Of a DNA stretch of 64,000 bases, positions 34,741-47,110 are shown piece after piece. Numbering within the stretch: position 1 is the stretch's first letter; the number at the start of each line of letters is the position of its first letter. A program made the position numbers and the translations under genes. The notes under the pieces were generated by a model. That model saw nothing but the letters and a program-made list of their open reading frames with translations. It was not told the origin of the DNA and ran no database searches. This stretch comes from Eublepharis macularius (Eukaryota; Chordata; Lepidosauria; Squamata; Eublepharidae): the NCBI RefSeq assembly GCF_028583425.1, contig NC_072806.1, positions 34,456,001-34,520,000 on the forward strand, written 5' to 3'.

Positions 34741-35502
34741 AACAAATAACAGCTGTCTTAGGTAGTGCCCAGGCTGGTCTTGGGAACCCTTCCAGAGCCA
34801 CAGACCCTAAAACCAAGACTTACAGCCCCACCATCCTGCCCTGCCACCCTTAGCACTCACCCCACAAGGAGGGAACAGACAGCAAAGGCACTAACAGAGG
34901 CCAGGAATGCCAAGGAAGCCACAGGAGCCAACAGCAAGCTAGGCAGCAGCTCCTAGGTCCTAGCTATCACCAGCTTCCCAGCCAAGGCTCCAGAGCAGCC
35001 CCTTTCCTCAGCCTGTGGGAAGCTCAACAGCCCAGCTCAAGGGAGAGGGCACAGGAGGCAGAGCCAGCCAGCCAGCAACCCCACAAGCCGCAGATTGATG
35101 GCAGCAACCCCAACTCAGCGGCAGGCAGGGGAAGGGCAACAGCCTAGCAAACCCACAGGCAGGCTGGAGGGGAGTGGAAAGAACCAGGAGAGGTTAGAAG
35201 CGAAGCAACCCCAGGTGGTGGCAGCTAGGTTGTTGGGGGTGGGGTGGGACTAGAGGGCGGGACTAGAAGGTGGAGCCTGAGAATGGTGATAGGATAAAAG
35301 AGAAGCAGAGAGGAAGAAGTTTGGTGGAAATGGCAGAGTGAGGTCAGAGCACAGCTAAGAGAGTACTGAAGGATGCTAGGTAGCATTAGCCTACCCCATG
35401 CTGTCTTTCTGAGACCTGGGTCACTCAGCTGGTACAGCTGAAGATGCTAAGGTGGAGCCAGAGCAGGGCAAAGCCTTACAGGTAAGCAAAAAGTTTGAAA
35501 AT

Positions 35503-35690
35503 AAAATCCTGCCCTTAAGTTGTAGTTCTTATGGCAACCCCTGGTGAAGTTGTCACGGCGAGAGACTTAACAGTGGAAGTTTGCTGTTGTCTGCCTCTGA
35601 AACCTGGGTCTTTGTTGGAGTCTCCCATGCTTGCTTAGCTTTTGAGATCTACCAAGATCAGGCTCTCCTGGGCTATCCAAGTCAACGTAA
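35503..35690 (-). mobile_element. 5S-rRNA-derived SINE, copy 2
   Basis: In reverse it has TCTTGGTAGATCTCAAAAGC and TAAGCAAGCATGGGAGAC, a 5S control region with an internal deletion, then a body ending with reverse of TAAGTTGTAGTTCTTATGGC. It is older than the copy at 29349. Confidence 0.65.
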
Positions 35691-36479
35691 TGCATTTACA
35701 GAGCAGGAAAAAAAAATAAGAATAATCTGGAAGGAACTGGGGCAGAGGGGGCTGTTCTTATACTTCACTCCTTTGAATGAACCTATAAAGATAGCCTAGC
35801 ACTAATCCCACATTACAAATTAGGAGCGGGGAAGGAATGCAAGAAGGGAATGGGTTTGCCAAAGGCTAATAAGGGATGATTCATATGCTATTAAGCCCAT
35901 GTGGATGTCACAGGACCTAGAAGTATTTGGATCAGGTGTGCGCCTGAAGTTCTCTGCTGGGCACTTAACTCCCAGGCGGATCAGGAGTGTGGCCCGTGAG
36001 AAGTGGCTTCACCTTTCCGCCCTCCACCTTTTCCCTAACCATTATTTGCCCCCTTGGGGAACTTGACATGTAGCCATCAATACATGCAAGTGTTTCCAAT
36101 GGGCAAATAATACCTTCCAGGGCCCCTTCAGGCTGGGAAAACAGCATGGGGAGACTCCTTGTGCCCCTTCTTCTACTGCTTTGCAGACCAACTCTTGATC
36201 CAAACTGGGCCCACGCAGGCCTGCGAATTGATTCTCAGTCAGCAACTCCCAGAACATGTCTATCCAAAGTCCACGTGAATCTACACCTAGGGGAGGTCAC
36301 AGCTGAGATGAGAACCGAAGCCTTCCCAACTACCCTAGAAAGTTCAGCAGAGGCTAATCACACACGGAGGAAGTGACACAAGCTCTGGAGAGCAGGCGCC
36401 GCGTATGCTACACCCGAAATTCTTCTGCCTAAAAATCTGGGGCTAGAGTTAAGCAAGGAACTTCACACCAAGCACGTTT

Positions 36480-36676
36480 CACTTATCTATTTTATTTATA
36501 TGTCACTTTTCTCCTGTAACTCAAGTGTCAAAGATGTTAACAAACTTACAATAAAAAATAATACAGTCAGTCAAAATCTTAATACATTGAACAACTAAAT
36601 ACATATTGTTATCCCACCTTTCTTCCAAGAAGTTATTGACAATGCCCACCTCCATTTTATCCTCACAACCCAATGA
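36480..36676 (-). mobile_element. SINE body fragment without tRNA head
   Basis: In reverse this has CCTCATTGGGTTGTGAGGAT, AAGAAAGGTGGGATAACAAT and tail-like AAATAAAATAG. It abuts the next SINE and lacks the tRNA-like head. Confidence 0.5.
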
Positions 36677-36677
36677 G

Positions 36678-36906
36678 GTAATAATAATAGAAACATTCAA
36701 TTTATATACCGCCCTTCAGGATGACTTAACCCCCACTCAGAGTGGTTTACAAAGGATGTTATCATTATCCCCACAACAAGAATCATTCTGTGAGGTGGGT
36801 GGGGCTGAGAGAGCTCTTAGAAGCTGTGAATGTGGAAGAGTCGGGAATCAAACCCGGTTCTCCAGATCAGAGTCCTGCGCTCTTAACCACTACACTAAAC
36901 TGGCTC
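36678..36906 (-). mobile_element. tRNA-derived SINE, ATATAAATTGAATG tail
   Basis: In reverse: GAGCCAGTTTAGTGTAGTGG, GAACCGGGTTTGATTCCCGA, a body shortened by about 40 bp in the middle, then GGGCGGTATATAAATTGAAT. Confidence 0.8.
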
Positions 36907-37165
36907 AGTAGGCTAGATGGAAAGCAAGTGAGCAGATCACCCAGTCATCTGAATGGCTCGATGGGTATTTGCAGCTGGGTTTCTCAGAACGAGTCTGACA
37001 CCAACCACTATAGCCACTTTGGCTATCAAGCCTGGACTGCCTCTCTGCCTTGAACCATGCGTTGAGTCAAACACAAAGGAACTGAAGTTTCTCCAAAGTG
37101 GACTCATTTGTCAAGACATGACAAAAAGCATACTGACACGAGCAGCCGATGAGATTCTGCAATCA

Positions 37166-38079
37166 GAGACTTCCGGTTTGGGATTCATGGAGGTCTAACG
37201 CAGCTCCACTTGCGGAGCTGACCGGATTGCCGTTTTAAGCGGCCGGCGGGGTGAAAATAGCCCGCGGCCGACTGCTCTCAGGCGGAGAGCAGGCAAAGAA
37301 CGCTCAAGACCCTAGGGTGAGTTAGATCTCGGACGAGGGGGGGCTCTGCGCAACGGGTCCCCTCCCGATCCTTGAGGTCCCACCCTGCGACGGGTCGGCT
37401 ACAATCTCTGCGGCAGTTCTGGGGCCAATTCGGCTGGCATAAGACCTACATACCCAAGCTCCGATTGGGGGAAGAAGCTGAGAGGAGAACTTAAAATCGA
37501 AACAGCGATTACAACCCGAGAAAAGTGAAGGGAAGGTAAAGATCACTATCTTCCGATACGGGACAGATTGATAAAAACAGAGAGGAAAAAAAGTAGATTT
37601 TTAAACTGCAACAGACTAGTGAAAAGGAGGGGAAGACTCGGCAGGAGTTGTATTTGAAAAGAGACTAAGTTTAAAGAAGTTATTAAAGAAATCGGACTAT
37701 TGTTTTGAATACCTGTGGCTTTGGAGCTGTGAGAAAAAGACACCATCGCGAGATCTGCTGTGGGAAGACGGGAGACAGGAAGTGCGTAATAACAATAGAG
37801 CGGCTGGAGAGAAGCGGCCCTTGCTGGAGGGCAGGAAGAAGGGAATCGCCATCTTTGAGAGGGGAAGGGTCGCGGCCTCAGCGGAAAAGGAAGTAGGCCA
37901 TTTTGGATTACAAAATCATAGAGAAACCATAGAGAAAAGACGCCCGACATTTTGGACCCTTTAAAAATTAATTAATGCAAGAAGACCGGGACATTTGAAA
38001 TAAAAAAGGAACTAAATTTAACGCCACGGAGTTAAGGAAGAGAGCGGACTCGTGGGAGCGAGCTAAAGCAAGCCCCACG
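37166..38079 (+). promoter_or_regulatory. L1 5' UTR / internal promoter region
   Basis: GC-rich sequence with many CpGs at its start (37200-37470), as expected of an L1 5' UTR that drives transcription from inside the element. Its end is marked by the ATG at 38080. Confidence 0.7.
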
Positions 38080-38873
38080 ATGTCAAAAAAGAATGGCAAT
38101 CGGCAATAGAAAACCTGGACAAAAAACTTTTAGAGGTGATCAAGGAATTCAAAGACATGAAATTGGAGCTGATTAAAGAGGTTAAACAGACAGTAAAATC
38201 GGAGCTGTCAGAAGTAAAATCGGAGCTGTCAGAAGTGAAGAAAGGTATGGAAACAATACAAAATGAATTACAAGGGACGCAGCAGAGAGTTAAAACAGTA
38301 GAAGACGCGATGGAGAACTTAGCAGACACGCAACAAACAGAGATGAGACTGATGAGGGGGAGAATGTCAGTTGCAGAAACTAAACACATGGAGAAGCAGT
38401 TACGTTTTCGCGGCTTGCCAGAAGTGGAAGGAAAGTCAGCGCAAGAACAGATGACCGAGGTGTTAGCTGAATACCTGGGGAAGGAGGAGGAGGAAGTTGT
38501 GGCTATCCTAGATGTGGCATATCGTGTGAACTCGAGAATTGCAACCCAGAGGAAAGTACCAAGAGACGTGATTGTACAATTTACAACACGAAACATGAAA
38601 GAGAAGATTGTGACTAAACAGTTTCAAGATCCATTGGAGATCGATGGCAAGACAATCATCATAATGAAGGAATTACCCAGATCAGTGTTACTAGATCGGA
38701 AAAAATATAAAGCGCTAATCCAGATGTTGAAGGACATGAAAATTAGGTACAGATGGGAGCTTCCAGAGGGTTTGTCCTTTGAATTTGGAGGTGCCAAAAA
38801 GCGTATCAGATCTGAGAGGGAAATGGAGCGATTTATAAGGGACAATGAAAAAGACTTACCAACAAGATTATGA
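38080..38873 (+). pseudogene. L1 ORF1 (RNA-binding chaperone), frame lesion at start
   Basis: From 38082 onward one frame is open to the TGA at 38871-38873. It shows a coiled coil with repeated VKSELSE heptads (about 38190-38260), an RRM-like part with LRFRGLPEVEGK, and a basic C-terminal domain. These are the parts of L1 ORF1p, which binds L1 RNA as a trimer. The likely original start, ATG at 38080, is followed by an A6 run and lies one base out of frame with the rest, so the N-terminus is broken here; the first in-frame ATG is 38157. The long open remainder is otherwise intact. Confidence 0.88.
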
Positions 38874-41800
38874 GTATGGAGTGTAAAGTATTATCTTGGA
38901 ATGTAAACGGACTAAGTTCATCGAATAAGAGGAAAAATATCTTCCACTGGCTATTAAAACAAAAATGTGATATTGTTTGTTTGCAAGAGACTCATATTCG
39001 AAAACAGGATGTAAAATATTTAAAACTGGGAAAATTGGGCAAGGATTTTGTAGCGGCCTCAAGTAAGAAAAAAAGAGGAGCGGTGTTGTATGTAAAAGAG
39101 GAGCTACAACCAAAATTCATAATGAAAGATGTGGAAGCCAGATTTGTAGCAGTGGAATGTACTTGGAATTTAAAGAGAGTGTTGGTAGTCGGAATCTATG
39201 CACCTAATGGTGCAAAAGAGAGCTTCTTTGAGGATTTGAGGAAGCATTTAGACGATCTTTCATATGACCAGATAATTCTTGCTGGAGACTTCAATGGAGT
39301 GACAGACTTGGAACTGGATAAAAAGACTACAATGGCACAAAAGAAAAGAGGACTATTACCAAAGCTCTTTTTTGAGTTGATTCAACAAGAGACTCTTGAA
39401 GATGTATGGAGGAGAGAATATCCTAAAAGTAGACAGTTTACTTTTTATTCTGCAAGGCACTCCACATTATCAAGAATTGACATGATCTGGGCCTCAAAAG
39501 ATTTGGCGTTATGGACTAAGGATGTAGAAATAATGCCGATGGTAGGCTCAGATCATAACCCAATTATGTGGAAACTAGGGAAAAGGAGAAAAAGGAAAGC
39601 ATGGAGAATAAATGAGGATTTGCTACAGGAAAAAGAGAATATGGAAATACTGAGAAGAGAGACAAAGTTTTTCATACAATATAACGTGAATAAAGAAGTA
39701 CCAACTGATAAAGTTTGGGATGCTTACAAGGCGGTTATAAGGGGCATACTAATGGACTTAAATGGTAGAGCAAGAAAGAAGAAAGAGGAGAAAAGACAAG
39801 AGATTGAGGAGAAAATAAAAGTCAAGGAAATACAATTAAAAAAGAGACCAGGGAAAAAGAAATTATACCAGGAAATTAAAATACTTCAAGAACAGCTAAC
39901 AGCAATGAGTAATAAAGAACTGGAGTGGAATCTCAAAAGGCTGAACCAGAAAGCGTTTGAGGGCGCAAATAAACCTGGGAAGTACCTGGCATGGCAACTG
40001 AAGAAGAGAAGGGAAAAGAAAACAATAAATAAAATCTGTGAAGATGACAAAACGTATTTGGAACAGACTACCATTAGTAGAGCCTTTTATAAATTCTATG
40101 CTAAACTGTATAATAAGAAAGAAGTAAATAAAGATTCAATAGCGTCATATTTGGAGAAAATGAAACTTCCAGAAATCTCGGATGCTTGGAGAAATAAATT
40201 GAATAGTGAAGTAACGGATGAGGAAATAAGTAAGGCAATACAATCTGCAAATCTAGGAAAGGCGCCAGGGCCAGATGGACTTACAGCTAAATTTTATAAA
40301 ACTATGGCCAATGAGCTGGCACCATTCCTAAAGGAGGTGATCAATGGAGTTCTAAGGGATCAAAGGATTCCAGACACCTGGTCTGAAGCGAACATATCAT
40401 TGATCCCAAAAGAGGGCCAAGATCTGACTAATGTGAAAAATTACAGACCTATATCGTTACTTAACAATGACTATAAAATCTTTGCGAAGATACTGGCGGA
40501 GAGACTGAAGGGGTGGCTCTCGGAAGTTATAGAGGAGGAGCAAGCAGGTTTTTTGCTAGACAGACAAATAAGAGACAATTTAAGGACAGTGATTGATGCT
40601 ATTGAATATTATGATAAGCATTGTGATAAAGAGGTTGGTTTCTTCTTTGTTGACGCTGAAAAGGCATTTGACAATTTAAACTGGGACTTTATGTTTGCCA
40701 CTATGGAAAAGCTACAATTGGGAGAAAGATTCATCAGAGCAATTAAGGAAATCTACAGAGACCAGACTGCAGCAATTGTGGTGAATGATGAACTGACTAA
40801 GAAATTGACTATAAGTAAAGGAACAAGACAAGGTTGCCCGTTGTCTCCACTGTTGTTCATTTTAGTATTGGAGATCCTGATGATACAAATACGACAAGAC
40901 GAGGAAATTCGAGGAATAAAAATAAAGGACTATTCATACAAGGTCAGAGCATTTGCGGATGATATAATGTTAATCGTAGAGGACCCATTGGAGAACATGC
41001 CAAAAGTGATAGATAAGATCAAGGAGTTTGGAGACTTGGCAGGTTTCTATATTAATAAAAAGAAGTCAAAGATACTATGTAAAAATATGACCAAGCAGAA
41101 ACAACAATTGTTAATGGAAACAACGGACTGTGAAGTAACAAGTAAGGTGAAATATTTGGGAATTGAACTGACTGCAAAGAATATTGATTTATTTAAGAAT
41201 AATTATGAAAAACTATGGACTCAGATAGAGAGAGACTTGATTAAATGGAACAGGCTCAATCTGTCATGGTTGGGTAGGATTGCAGCAGTTAAAATGAATG
41301 TGTTACCAAGAGTGATGTTTTTGCTACAGACAATACCAATCATCAGAGACTCTAAACAATTCGAAAAATGGCAGAGGAAAATATCAGATTTTGTATGGGC
41401 AGGCAAGAAGCCTCGAGTGAAAATGAAAGTTTTACAAGATGCAAAGGAAAGAGGCGGAATGCAACTGCCCAATCTGAGACTTTACCATGATGCAATCTGC
41501 CTAGTCTGGCTGAAAGAGTGGATGACATTAAAGAACAAGAAATTATTAGCCCTAGAGGGATATAAAAAAAATATCTGGATGGCACGCATACCTATGGCAC
41601 GACAAAGTAAAGGTCAACTCGATGTTCCTGCACCATTTTGTACGGAGAAGTCTATATACAATCTGGAAGAAGTACAGAATTTATTTACAAGAAGGAACTC
41701 CCTTGTGGGTGGTTCCATATGAGGTGATAGACCCGAGAGCTGTTGATAATGAACAACAATGTTTAACTTATAAAGAAATAACTAAAACTGAAGCATCCAA

Positions 41801-42632
41801 ACTTAGAATAAAGACGCAAGAGGAACTATCACCTAATTACGACTGGTTCCAGTATAGACAGATCAGAGACTTATATAACTCGGACTCTGTAAAGGGAGGT
41901 ATACGAATAGTGAATTCGGAACTAGAGCAGACCCTTTTTAAAGAGGACAAGAAAAGAATATCCAAGGTATACCAAGTACTGTTGAAATGGTATACCGAGG
42001 ATGAGACAGTTAAAACACAAATGGTGAAATGGGCTATAAATTTTAACAAAGAAATAACAATGGAGGCATGGGAATACTTGTGGAAAACTACAATGAAGAC
42101 AACGACATGTACTAATATTAAAGAGAACATTTACAAAATGATCTATCGTTGGTACATGACACCAAAGAAGATTGCGCTAGGGAATTTGAACACTTCTAAT
42201 AAATGCTGGAAATGCAGGAAGCATGAGGGCTCCCTCTATCATATGTGGTGGTCGTGTGAGGTAGCCAGGCAGTACTGGGGGGAAATAATAAGAGAAATGA
42301 GTGAAATTTTACAATTTCAAATCAATAAGAACCCAGAACTCCTGCTACTGAACTTGGGAATGGAGGGAATTCCAGCCCATCACAGGACGTTGATATTTTA
42401 TATGACGGCAGCAGCTAGACTTTTGTATGCGCAAAAATGGAAAGTACAAGAAGTGCCAACTATTGAAGATTGGATCTACAAATTGCTGTACATGGCTGAA
42501 ATGGACAAGATGACAAGAAAACTGAGAGATCTGGACTCAGGGCAGTTTAACACAGACTGGGAGAAGCTGAAACAATATCTGGAGAAGAAATGGGAGGTGG
42601 GAGGAAAACTGTGGCAGTTTGAGAACTACTGA
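38870..42632 (+). pseudogene. L1 ORF2 (endonuclease + reverse transcriptase), one frameshift
   Basis: ORF2 starts with ATG at 38870, overlapping the ORF1 stop by ATGA. The N-terminal 235 or so residues form an AP-type endonuclease with LSWNVNGL, CLQETHI, AGDFNG and SDHNPI. The RT follows with GKAPGPDGLTAKFYK, VDAEKAFD, GTRQGCPLSPLLF and the catalytic FADD (about residue 695, near 40950). The C-terminal region has CWKCRKHEG and HMWWSCE, the usual Cys-rich motif. The frame breaks at an A8 run (41564-41571): the upstream frame stops at 41722 and the downstream frame continues to the stop at 42632. All catalytic motifs lie before the break. Total length of about 1250 residues is normal for L1. 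Confidence 0.95.
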
Positions 42633-43301
42633 AGTACTGAAGTAGAGGGGGGTGACTTTACCGGGGGGAGAAGAGATAAATGTGAATTTATAAGCAGTTA
42701 GATTAATAGATTGATATATATATAGATATATATAGGTTAATAAACAGAATATCGATAGAAAATAATTAACTATAAGGATTAAATATAAGGATTGATTAAT
42801 CAATAATATTTTCTTTCTTTGGTAAGATTTGCACCAAACTGAATGTCTGAAGATACAGATGAGTCAAATTGATTGACTATGTGATGAGAGCTATATAGAA
42901 TTATTATAAAAAGACAGAATGAGTAATATATAGAGAATAAGTCAAATTGTTTGATTTAAAATGAATGTATGATTTACATGGTTTATGATATATAGAAATA
43001 TTTGAAATCGGAAAATGGGATAAATTGTTTATCTAAGATGGAAACAAAGACTTACAGTTTGGGTATATAATGTTAAAAATAGTTAAGGATGTACTGCTTA
43101 GAATAATGGAGAATATATATTTGTTTTAGATAGAGGAATCTAATAGAAGTAAGGGAAAAGGGACAAAGGGTTGGAAAGCTGTTGGAAGTCAACAAAAGGG
43201 GGGGAAAGGGAAGGGGTTAGAAATGGAAAATTGGGGAAAATTGAATGTAAATGCAAAAATAATGGATTCTAACCCAATAAAAAATTTTTCAAAAAAAAAA
43301 A
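42633..43301 (+). other. L1 3' UTR and poly(A) tail
   Basis: AT-rich sequence with TATATAGATA repeats, then a purine/G-rich stretch around 43150-43230, then AATAAAAAATTTTTC and an A run. G-rich polypurine tracts are typical of L1 3' UTRs. Confidence 0.85.
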
Positions 43302-44183
43302 GAGATTCTGCAATCAAAAGGAGTGAGTCATGACCGCTTCAACAGCAACCCATAATACTTTGAACAGAATTATGAGGGGTCACACAGCGTACTGCCTGAG
43401 TTTCACTAACCCTTCCCCACTCAAAAATATGCGCAGCGTGACATCACCTGCCAATCTAACAGGTTCTGCAACTTGACAGAAAAGCAGAGCCAAAAATAAA
43501 AAAAAAAACAGAAAAAAATGACTGCCAAGTTCTCCAGCAACTAACTCTGTCTCTCAACAGTGGCTCAGCATCAAATCACATGAGAAGCTGGAAGATCCAC
43601 AATCCTGTCTCCAGCATGATTTTTCATGGTAAACAGCAGCTGCAGATAACCATAACATGGAAAGATTTATATCTTCCTCCTATGCTAATTTCTCCCATTG
43701 GGAGAAATACAAGCAATTTGCCTGTAAACTGTGGGGAAATCACTGTGGGAGGAACTATTAAACTCTCATCCTCCTATCCCCTTTTCCACCTCTGTGGTAC
43801 AAATAAGGGCTAACCTTCACCCATCATTTAACCAAAAAAAAAAATGTGTTGCCGATCTAATCATGGACCACCCAGTGCCTCGTCTACATTGACCCTCCCA
43901 GTGCCAAGCATACACATTCAAGACCCCTCCACAGAGGATGCCACATAACGTGGGCACAGAAAACGTCTCTCTCACCCAAAAGACATCTATGCAGTGGTCT
44001 CACAACACACTCATAATTGCAATCCCAAGCGTTTATTCAAGGTGGTGGTAGCACTTTGAGCTTCATCTAAGCCTTGTCTCCACTGCTCATGAGAAGGGTC
44101 AAGTGATGACAAGTGTATGCAATTAAAAACAACCACATTCACCGGCTCCTGCATCTCTAGCTGCAGTCTGGCAGAAATTCTAT

Positions 44184-44302
44184 TATTATTTATTAATCAT
44201 TATTATCTATTATATTAAATTCTATTAAATACTATTATTATTCTATTAAATACTATTATTCTATTAAATACTATTATTATTAAATACTATTAAATACTAT
44301 TA
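44184..44302 (+). repeat. TATTAAATACTAT tandem repeat
   Basis: An AT-only tract in which CTATTAAATA and ATTATT units repeat irregularly for about 120 bp. Confidence 0.85.
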
Positions 44303-44444
44303 GGCAATTCTTATTCACCCCACATGAGTATGCACTGGCAAGCTTACCCCAAAGGTAGAAGAGGCTAGCAAACTTACCAAGGAGATACTGGCTGAGTTCA
44401 GACATCACACATAACTGCAGTTAAGGGGGGAAATGTGCACAAAC

Positions 44445-44629
44445 CAGGGTTACCAACCTTCAAGGTGGGGCCTGGAGGGCTCCTGATCTATAACTGTCCT
44501 ACAGAGATCCGTTTCCTTGGGAGCTTTGGAGGGGGTATTGTATAGCATTATACTCCACTGAAGTCCCTTCCTTCGCAGGCTCCACACCCAAATCTCCAGG
44601 AATTTTCCAACCGGGACTTGGTAACCTTA
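44445..44629. mobile_element. hAT-like element, GGTTACCAA ends
   Basis: It starts CAGGGTTACCAACCTTC and ends ACTTGGTAACCTTA, inverted copies. Flanks are GCACAAAC and GAACAAAC, seven of eight identical. The interior contains TATTGTATAGCATTATACTC and CAAATCTCCAGGAATTTTCC, a common squamate repeat. Confidence 0.7.
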
Positions 44630-45983
44630 GAACAAACCAAGTTTATGGTTGGGCTTGTGCATGCATTGCTCTTCCCCCTCCCCAGGCACGGAAAATAGAG
44701 TTGAAAATGAACTTCTGAGATGTGAATGCTTGAGTTAGTTCCTCCTCCCTCACTGGGGTCCTAACCCCGGATTCAAATCTGCTTTAGAAGCCAATTAGTG
44801 GAGCAGGAACCAACTTCAGTTATCCCGCATGCCTGCACTTGATCCCCGTTGGAATTACATGGTCAGAGGATCCAGTCCTGACCTACCACCCTGGGCCCAA
44901 CCCCTCTTTCTCCAGGTACTTCATCCAAGCTGCTGTATCTTCTTTTTTGACGCTACATACGTCCTCTTAAAATAGCCACATATGGTGCTGGCCTGGGCAA
45001 AGCTGCTGCTGAAATTTTGCCTAAAGCAAAAAATTTCTTCTTCAGGAAAAGTGCACAGAAAAAAAAAGAATTTCAACATCTAGCAAAAAATCCCATCAGA
45101 ACAGAGAATCCCCCACATCCCTACCTTATTGTTGGCTTTGACTTTAAAGAAAAAGGCAAAGCAAATCTGCAAAGAGGAAGGGGATTTCCAAGGAATTCCA
45201 AGGGAAATAAGAAAAGGTACAATAAGAGCCGAGACACTTCTTCGCAAATTTCTAGTTCTGGAGCAACAGCTGATGGGAAAAAACAGCAGAGAAAGGCAGC
45301 TGAGGGCAGAAAGGAGACCCCTCTGCTCAAGCAGTCTTCTCACTTGTAGAAAGAGGCCAAGGAAAGAAAATCTCTAGGTCAATAAAAAGAAGTTAAGAAC
45401 CTTAAGCTTTAGAAGCTTGATGAGGGAAGGCAAAAAACTCATTTCCAGCAAGGTAAGCAAATCCACATGTGTCCTGGAGCAAAAAACATGAATTTACAGA
45501 GAGACATCCCGAATCCTCAAACAGGCACTGTTTGCTAGGATCGATTGTGTTACGCATGGAAATCATTCATTTCCAACACTGGAACGTTTGCATGTTGGGG
45601 GGGTGGGGCGGGGGGATGGAAAGAAGAGACCAGCAGCTTTAGAAAGAAGACAAACAACTGGTGGGGGCGGGGGAGAGAAGGGGAATTCTTCTCATTTATA
45701 GATCAAGCCTGAATCAGGATGGTACTAATGCGAATTTCAGATCTACAGTTCAGAATGCTGGACCTACGAAGGGGTCTACAGTTCAGAATGCTCTTCCCAT
45801 AAAAACCCACTAAATTTACAAGCCAACAGGCCAACAACAAAAGCGGTTTTGCAGATAAACACGAGGCAGACTAGAGCTTCAGCGGGAACCCAGATCTCTC
45901 TGGGATATTAAAGGCCTCCTTCCCTGAATTTTCAACACTCTTTTATTTTTTTTAATACCATCCCGCAATACTGCAAAGCTTTT

Positions 45984-46350
45984 TTGTTTGCAAGACTGAA
46001 TATTCTTCCTACAATGGTTTTACAGGGGAGATTTTTTAATAGGCCTTATTCCGACAGAATTTGTCCTTGCAGCCTTAATAGGATTGACACATCCTTTCAT
46101 GCCCTGCTCGAATGCAGGTTCTTCGAAAATATAAGGGATTACTATATTAAGCCTTTAATTAACCAACCATCCCCTTATACTCCAGAAACCCTGGCTCTTT
46201 TGCTTAGTGATAAGGACCCTAAATTTGCCTTAGCAATTGCAAAATATGTCTCAATCCTTTTAGCCCTTGCATCCAAAAAATAAGGAGTAAGTATTTCCTG
46301 CTGCTCAAGATTTATGAATCAATGAACTTCTAAGGGAATAAAAGGATTTA
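45984..46350 (+). mobile_element. Non-LTR LINE, 3' ORF end and tail
   Basis: An open frame of 99 codons (45984-46283) reads FARLNILPTMVLQGRFFNRP, then SDRICPCSLNRIDTSFHALL and ECRFFENIRDYY. The C-x-C...H-x(3-4)-C spacing is a zinc-knuckle-like motif known from LINE C-termini. A short A-rich 3' UTR follows. It is 5'-truncated. The LINE clade is uncertain; a similar end is at 25178. Confidence 0.6.
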
Positions 46351-46472
46351 AAAAAAATTAAGCCCATTCACACTTGTGGATACATCACTGAACAGGAAAT
46401 AACCCTGTTTCCACGGTCCAGTATTCTGGCCACTGAGAGCAACAGGCTCTGGGATGACTGGAAAGCACCAAG

Positions 46473-46745
46473 TAATAATTATTATTATAATAGTAACAAC
46501 AACAACATTCAATTTATATACCGCCCTTCAGGATGACTTAACACCCACTCAGATCGATTTACAAAGCATGTCATTATTATCCCCACAACAGCAATCACCC
46601 TGTGAGGTGGGTGGGGCTGAGAGAGCTCTGAGAGAGCTGTGACTGCCTCAGGGTCACCCAGCTGGCTTCAAGCAGAGGAGTGGGGAATCAAACCCGGTTC
46701 CTCAGATTAGAGTCTTGCTGCTCTTAACCACTTCACCCAACTGGT
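46473..46745 (-). mobile_element. tRNA-derived SINE, ATATAAATTGAATG tail
   Basis: In reverse: CCAGTTGGGTGAAGTGGTTA (A box), GAACCGGGTTTGATTCCCCA (B box), GGTGATTGCTGTTGTGGGG and GGGCGGTATATAAATTGAAT. It is complete. Confidence 0.85.
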
Positions 46746-46904
46746 ACATCCCTGTCTACCATAACCACACCAACGGTACAGAATATGCACGGCCCCAAAG
46801 GTGGGAGGGAACAATTCCAGTGTACAAAATCTTCCCTCCCTAGTCACCTGGAGGAAAATTTCAGGTGACCAGGCTATTGGCAAGCCAGTTGTCAATACCA
46901 AATA

Positions 46905-47110
46905 TTTATTTATTTACTTACATCATTTGTAGTCTGCCTTTTTCATTGGGATGCAAGGCAGTTTACAGAATTAGCAAATAATGCAAGATTATAAATATAA
47001 TATTGCAATATATAATAAATATATAATGTTGTATGATAATTTTATAATAAATAGAATAATTATTATAATATAATAATTATTAAAATGTAACAATTATATC
47101 AGACAATGGA
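46905..47110. repeat. AT-rich stretch next to a SINE/LINE tail
   Basis: An (AAAT)n-type tail in reverse (46905-46990) runs into a TATAATAATTAT-rich low-complexity tract. Confidence 0.5.

Larger units (their letters stand above)
37166..43301 (+). mobile_element. Full-length L1 LINE with 15-bp TSD
   Basis: The element is flanked by the perfect duplication GAGATTCTGCAATCA (37151-37165 and 43302-43316). It begins GACTTCCGG-like sequence with a GC-rich, CpG-containing 5' UTR of about 0.9 kb, carries ORF1 and ORF2, a 3' UTR with a polypurine, G-rich stretch (about 43140-43230), an AATAAAAAA signal near 43277 and a poly(A) tail. It lies in PPM1D intron 3 on the opposite strand to the gene. The perfect duplication, full length and nearly open frames indicate a recent insertion. 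Confidence 0.96.

Noticed and set aside
38063..38596. 177-codon minus-strand frame
   Set aside because: It is the complement of L1 ORF1; its Ser/Phe-rich composition mirrors the coiled-coil codons.
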